Positions 5,808 to 8,049 of a stretch of 8,049 nucleotides of DNA are shown here, one piece after another. Within the stretch, counting starts at the first letter, position 1, and every line of letters starts with the position of its first letter. Made by a program: the position numbers and the translations under genes. The stretch is from positions 1 through 8,049 of the forward strand of contig JAGHSL010000268.1 of assembly GCA_018065885.1 (NCBI GenBank). Direction: 5' to 3'. The notes beneath the pieces were generated by a model that saw only the letters and a program-made list of their open reading frames with translations, did no database searches and had not been told where the DNA came from. This DNA is from Candidatus Limimorpha equi. Its GTDB lineage: Bacteria; Bacteroidota; Bacteroidia; Bacteroidales; F082.

Positions 5808-5871
5808 ATCAGATAAAAGACACCTACAATTTTGAACAAAAAGAAAAGCTGATTCTAATGTGTTCAGACAG

Positions 5872-5903
5872 TTGGAATTGAGCATAATAATACCTTATCT
5901 TTG
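5872..5903 (+). promoter_or_regulatory. Promoter of the cupin/Ntn-hydrolase operon
   Basis: TATCTTTG at 5896-5903 matches TAnnTTTG exactly. TTGG at 5872-5875, one base off TTTG, lies 20 nt upstream. Start of transcription would be near 5910, giving a leader of about 34 nt. This placement argues against an in-frame ATG at 5860 as the start of the cupin gene. Confidence 0.68.
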
Positions 5904-5943
5904 TCGCCTCAACAAATCATCAACAATACTAAAATCTCAAATC

Positions 5944-6426
5944 ATGAAAAGAAGAATTTTCCGTTTAGTCATGCCGTTGGCAGTGATGGCCTTGGCGTTT
6001 GCAGGTTGCCGCAATGCGAACAAGAATGTCGAACAAACTCCTGTTCCTGAAATCGTTACAGACACAACTCCTGAAATCATTCCTCAGGAAGTCATCAGTA
6101 CGATTGATTTCAATGCTATGGATATTGACACGATGTCAAATTTCAAGGGCGGCGAGGGCGACATTTACATGAAAATGCTGGTGGATGGCAAAAACAAGTT
6201 CATGTATTGCACCATTCCTTCAGGTTCGTCGGTTGGCAATCATACTCACGACACCGACATGGAAATCGTTTATGTGCTGCAAGGCGAAGCAACCATTCTG
6301 TTCGATGGCGAGGAACACACCTACACGAAAGGCATGGCGCATTACTGCCAGAAAGGACACGGCCATAGCATCAGCAACAAGGGCGAGGAGGATTTAGTGT
6401 CCTTCAATGTCGTTGCACCACAGTAA
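5944..6426 (+). CDS. Cupin-domain lipoprotein
   Basis: A 160-residue protein: signal peptide (MKRRIFRLVMPLAVMALAFAG) with probable lipidated Cys22, a flexible Pro/Thr-rich linker (about 23-50), then one cupin barrel (about 65-158). Cupin motif 1 is NHTHDTDMEIVYVLQG with His100, His102 and Glu107. Motif 2 is GMAHYCQKGHGHSISN with His141 and Gln in the usual Pro position. All four expected metal ligands are present, so it probably binds a divalent metal. Cupins of this size range from sugar isomerases to dioxygenases and simple binders, so activity cannot be assigned. The start at 5944 is chosen because it opens the signal peptide; 28 extra in-frame codons upstream overlap the promoter. The Ntn hydrolase gene starts 10 nt after the stop, so the two are likely expressed together in the cell envelope. 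Confidence 0.85.
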   Translation: MKRRIFRLVMPLAVMALAFAGCRNANKNVEQTPVPEIVTDTTPEIIPQEVISTIDFNAMDIDTMSNFKGGEGDIYMKMLVDGKNKFMYCTIPSGSSVGNHTHDTDMEIVYVLQGEATILFDGEEHTYTKGMAHYCQKGHGHSISNKGEEDLVSFNVVAPQ

Positions 6427-6436
6427 TTTAAGAAGG

Positions 6437-7363
6437 ATGAAAAAGATTCTCTTGCTGGTCGCCTTACTGTATGCTGACTTGGCATTTTGCTGCACGACCA
6501 TCATTGTAGGTGCCGATGCAAGCGCAAACGGTCGCCCTTTGCTGTGGAAACAGCGCGATTCGTCGGTGCGGTTCAATTATCTGGATTTCTTTGCCGATGA
6601 AGGTTGCTTTTCCTTTACGGGTGTCGTCGATTCCAACGATTCGTTGCGTGCCAGCGTTTGGTGCGGGACGAATGAAGTCGGTTTTTCCATTATGAACAGC
6701 GTGGCCTACGGCTTGTCGCCCATCATTGATGAAAACCGTCCGTGGGAAGGCATTATCATGAAAAAGGCCTTGCAGATTTGCACGACGATAGATGATTTCC
6801 AGCGTTATATCGACTCGCTGCCGCAGCCCAATGGCTTGGAAGCCAATTTCGGTGTGAGCGATGCCAACGGCAATGCCGCCTATTTCGAAGTGCATGATTT
6901 GGGCTACACGCGTTTCGATGTGCCACGCGATGGCTATCTGATTCGCACCAATTACGCTTTCACGGGCCGCGAAGGCGAAGGGAAAGGCTACGACCGCTAC
7001 GAACTCGTCGAGCAAAAGATGAAAGCTCACAAAGGCAAGTTTGATGCTGAATGGATTCTGAAAAACCTTGCCAAGGAAAGCATCATCGCCCGCCCGACTT
7101 CGGTTTCGAGTGTGGTTTTGGACGGCAAAGTGCTTTGGTGCGCCATGGGTTATTCAAGAGCCTGCTACGCTATGCCGATATGGGTTGAAGCCCAAAACGA
7201 AATACCGCTTCCGTTGCGCAAACTCAACGGCAAAGGCAGCGATGCCAACGAACTTGCCGACACGCTCAAGACCTTGGCACGAGGCACGAAACTTGAAAGG
7301 AGATTAGACAGGATGGTCCGAAAAGCTAAAAAAAAGAATTTCGGACTGCGTAAAAGGCTGTAA
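6437..7363 (+). CDS. Secreted Ntn-type linear amide hydrolase (C45/C69/choloylglycine-hydrolase-like)
   Basis: A 308-residue predicted exported hydrolase. Residues 1-18 are a signal peptide (MKKILLLVALLYADLAFC). Cys19 in CTTIIVGADASANGRPLLWKQRDSS would be the N-terminal nucleophile after cleavage, as in Ntn hydrolases that split amide bonds (penicillin V/bile-salt acylases, C45 acyltransferases, C69 dipeptidases). Supporting residues are Arg40-Asp41, TNEVGFSIMNS (78-88), EANFGVSDANGNAAYFEV (135-152) and LIRTNYAF (168-175), where Asn172 fits the oxyanion Asn of the fold. Length suits the clan. Substrate is open: bile acid, N-acyl amino acid, peptide or cell-wall amide. The C-terminal 26 residues hold 12 Lys/Arg, unusual for an exported enzyme. 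The start at 6437 is preferred over 6407, which overlaps the cupin gene and would push the signal peptide inside. It shares the cupin promoter and precedes a strong terminator. Confidence 0.8.
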   Translation: MKKILLLVALLYADLAFCCTTIIVGADASANGRPLLWKQRDSSVRFNYLDFFADEGCFSFTGVVDSNDSLRASVWCGTNEVGFSIMNSVAYGLSPIIDENRPWEGIIMKKALQICTTIDDFQRYIDSLPQPNGLEANFGVSDANGNAAYFEVHDLGYTRFDVPRDGYLIRTNYAFTGREGEGKGYDRYELVEQKMKAHKGKFDAEWILKNLAKESIIARPTSVSSVVLDGKVLWCAMGYSRACYAMPIWVEAQNEIPLPLRKLNGKGSDANELADTLKTLARGTKLERRLDRMVRKAKKKNFGLRKRL

Positions 7364-7445
7364 ATAAGCTAATTGCAAACTACAATGCGGCTTTGAATGA
7401 GAGATTTGAGCGTTTCAACGAGAAATGTTGGAAATTTGTGAAATG

Positions 7446-7480
7446 AAAAAAAACGCCTTGCAAGACGAGGCGTTTTTTTT
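7446..7480. terminator. Bidirectional terminator between Ntn hydrolase and flavodoxin genes
   Basis: AAAAAAAACGCCT (7446-7458) pairs with AGGCGTTTTTTTT (7468-7480). The stem can extend by a T-G and a G-C pair to leave a 5-nt loop, CAAGA. Eight T follow the GC core on either strand, matching the convergent gene ends at 7363 and 7528. Confidence 0.92.
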
Positions 7481-7495
7481 GATTGGTTATACTTG

Positions 7496-7526
7496 GTAGA
7501 GACGTAGCGGCTGCGCCTCAAAGGGC
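7496..7526. repeat. Intergenic palindromic repeat (GTAGAGACG family), copy 2
   Basis: GTAGAGACG (7496-7504) repeats the word at 405-413. An imperfect hairpin spans 7499-7519 (GAG-CG-AG against CT-CG-CTC, one mismatch, one wobble). CAAAGGGC follows, resembling the GAAAGGGC unit near copy 1. It sits directly against the flavodoxin stop codon. Confidence 0.5.
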
Positions 7527-7527
7527 A

Positions 7528-8010
7528 TTACAGTTCCAAGCTATCGACCCATTCGCCGATTTTCTCTTTCGACGGGTTGCCGTTCAGCACGCGGCCTTCG
7601 ATGAATTTAGCCTTTGGCGCGCTGGGCTGAAGGCTTTCGACGGTCTTGCCGAAGCCGCTGCTGCCCGAGGTGGCGAAAAGCACGATGGTCTTTCCGCTGA
7701 AATCGTAGCTTTCGAGGAAAGTGTTGACGATGGTCGGAGCAACATACCACCAGATGGGGAAACCGAGATAAACCACATCATAATCAGCCATATTGTCCAA
7801 TTTTTCGGCAATGGCAGGGCGCGACGCCTTGTCGTTCATCTCGATGGTGCTGCGCGAGTTCTTGTCTCTCCAGTCCAAGTCGGCGGCGGTGTAGGGCGTT
7901 TCCGGATTGATTTCAAAGAGGTCGGAATGGGTGACCTCGGCGAGGTTCTGCGCCACTTTTTCAGTCGTTCCAGTGGCTGAGAAATAGGCGACTAATGTCT
8001 TTCTGTTCAT
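7528..8010 (-). CDS. Flavodoxin-like FMN protein
   Basis: A 160-residue soluble FMN-binding electron carrier or NAD(P)H-type flavoprotein of the short-chain flavodoxin fold. The phosphate loop is SATGTTEKVA (11-20) after strand TLVAYF. The isoalloxazine loops are LGFPIWWYVAPTIVNTFLE (82-100) with Trp87/Trp88 flanking the ring, and FATSGSSGFGKT (112-123). The middle segment DLDWRDKNSRSTIEMNDKASRP (44-65) is typical of the flavodoxin_4-type proteins common in gut anaerobes, rather than of classic long-chain flavodoxin. No signal peptide, so it is cytosolic. The gene runs alone on the minus strand towards the shared terminator. Physiological partner is unknown; general low-potential redox or quinone/nitro reduction are both possible. 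Confidence 0.9.
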   Translation of the reverse strand: MNRKTLVAYFSATGTTEKVAQNLAEVTHSDLFEINPETPYTAADLDWRDKNSRSTIEMNDKASRPAIAEKLDNMADYDVVYLGFPIWWYVAPTIVNTFLESYDFSGKTIVLFATSGSSGFGKTVESLQPSAPKAKFIEGRVLNGNPSKEKIGEWVDSLEL

Positions 8011-8030
8011 AGTCTGAGCGTTTAGGTTGA

Positions 8031-8044
8031 TGCCTAAAAAGGCA
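8031..8044. promoter_or_regulatory. Inverted repeat upstream of the flavodoxin gene
   Basis: TGCCT (8031-8035) and AGGCA (8040-8044) flank AAAA, 21 bases before the flavodoxin ATG. It could be a regulator site or a 5'-leader hairpin. The window ends too soon to place a promoter. Confidence 0.3.
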
Positions 8045-8049
8045 ATTGC

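Noticed and set aside
5807..5854. AATCAG/CTGATT inverted repeat after the sugar transferase as a terminator
   Set aside because: Only 6-bp AT-rich arms with a 36-nt loop and no T-tract.
5325..5885. Minus-strand open frame of 186 codons
   Set aside because: Antisense to the catalytic domain of the sugar transferase; composition typical of a shadow frame.
6464..7030. Minus-strand open frame of 188 codons
   Set aside because: Antisense to the Ntn hydrolase, no start context or motif.
7483..7980. Plus-strand open frame of 165 codons
   Set aside because: Antisense to flavodoxin, whose FMN-binding loops are clear on the other strand; it also begins immediately after the terminator inside a repeat.

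Overview
The window looks like chromosome from a member of the Bacteroidetes, most likely an unclassified Bacteroidales. The signs are Bacteroidetes-type promoters (TAnnTTTG near -7, once with a TTTG at -33 and a 20-nt spacer), A-rich leaders with little Shine-Dalgarno signal, Bacteroidetes-style lipoproteins, and short hairpin repeats of the GTAGAGACG type. I find no rRNA, tRNA, CRISPR array, phage gene or transposase.

Layout. (1) 1-933: the 3' part of sufE and a SufT/MIP18-like (DUF59) gene, both Fe-S cluster maturation, separated by a mosaic of short repeats and closed by a strong terminator. (2) 991-1647: a small XRE-type regulator on the minus strand with a well-formed promoter and an inverted repeat around its -7 box, then about 430 bases without a gene but rich in repeats and hairpins. 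(3) 1648-3372: pcm (isoaspartyl methyltransferase, minus strand) divergent from a Gfo/Idh/MocA sugar dehydrogenase. (4) 3430-5807: a conserved lipoprotein of unknown function placed 2 nt before a polyprenyl-phosphate sugar phosphotransferase. (5) 5896-7363: a promoter, a cupin lipoprotein and a secreted Ntn-type amide hydrolase, 10 nt apart. (6) 7446-8010: a bidirectional terminator and a flavodoxin on the minus strand.

How the genes may work together. SufE and the SufT-like protein belong to one Fe-S assembly task. The Gfo/Idh/MocA enzyme, lipoprotein and sugar transferase may form an envelope-glycan group; the lipoprotein and transferase are very probably co-translated. The cupin and Ntn hydrolase are probably both exported and may act on the same class of small molecule, but the substrate is not readable from the sequence. 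Nothing here is a clear-cut new system. The best leads are the XRE autoregulatory operator, the lipoprotein/transferase pair and the cupin/Ntn pair.
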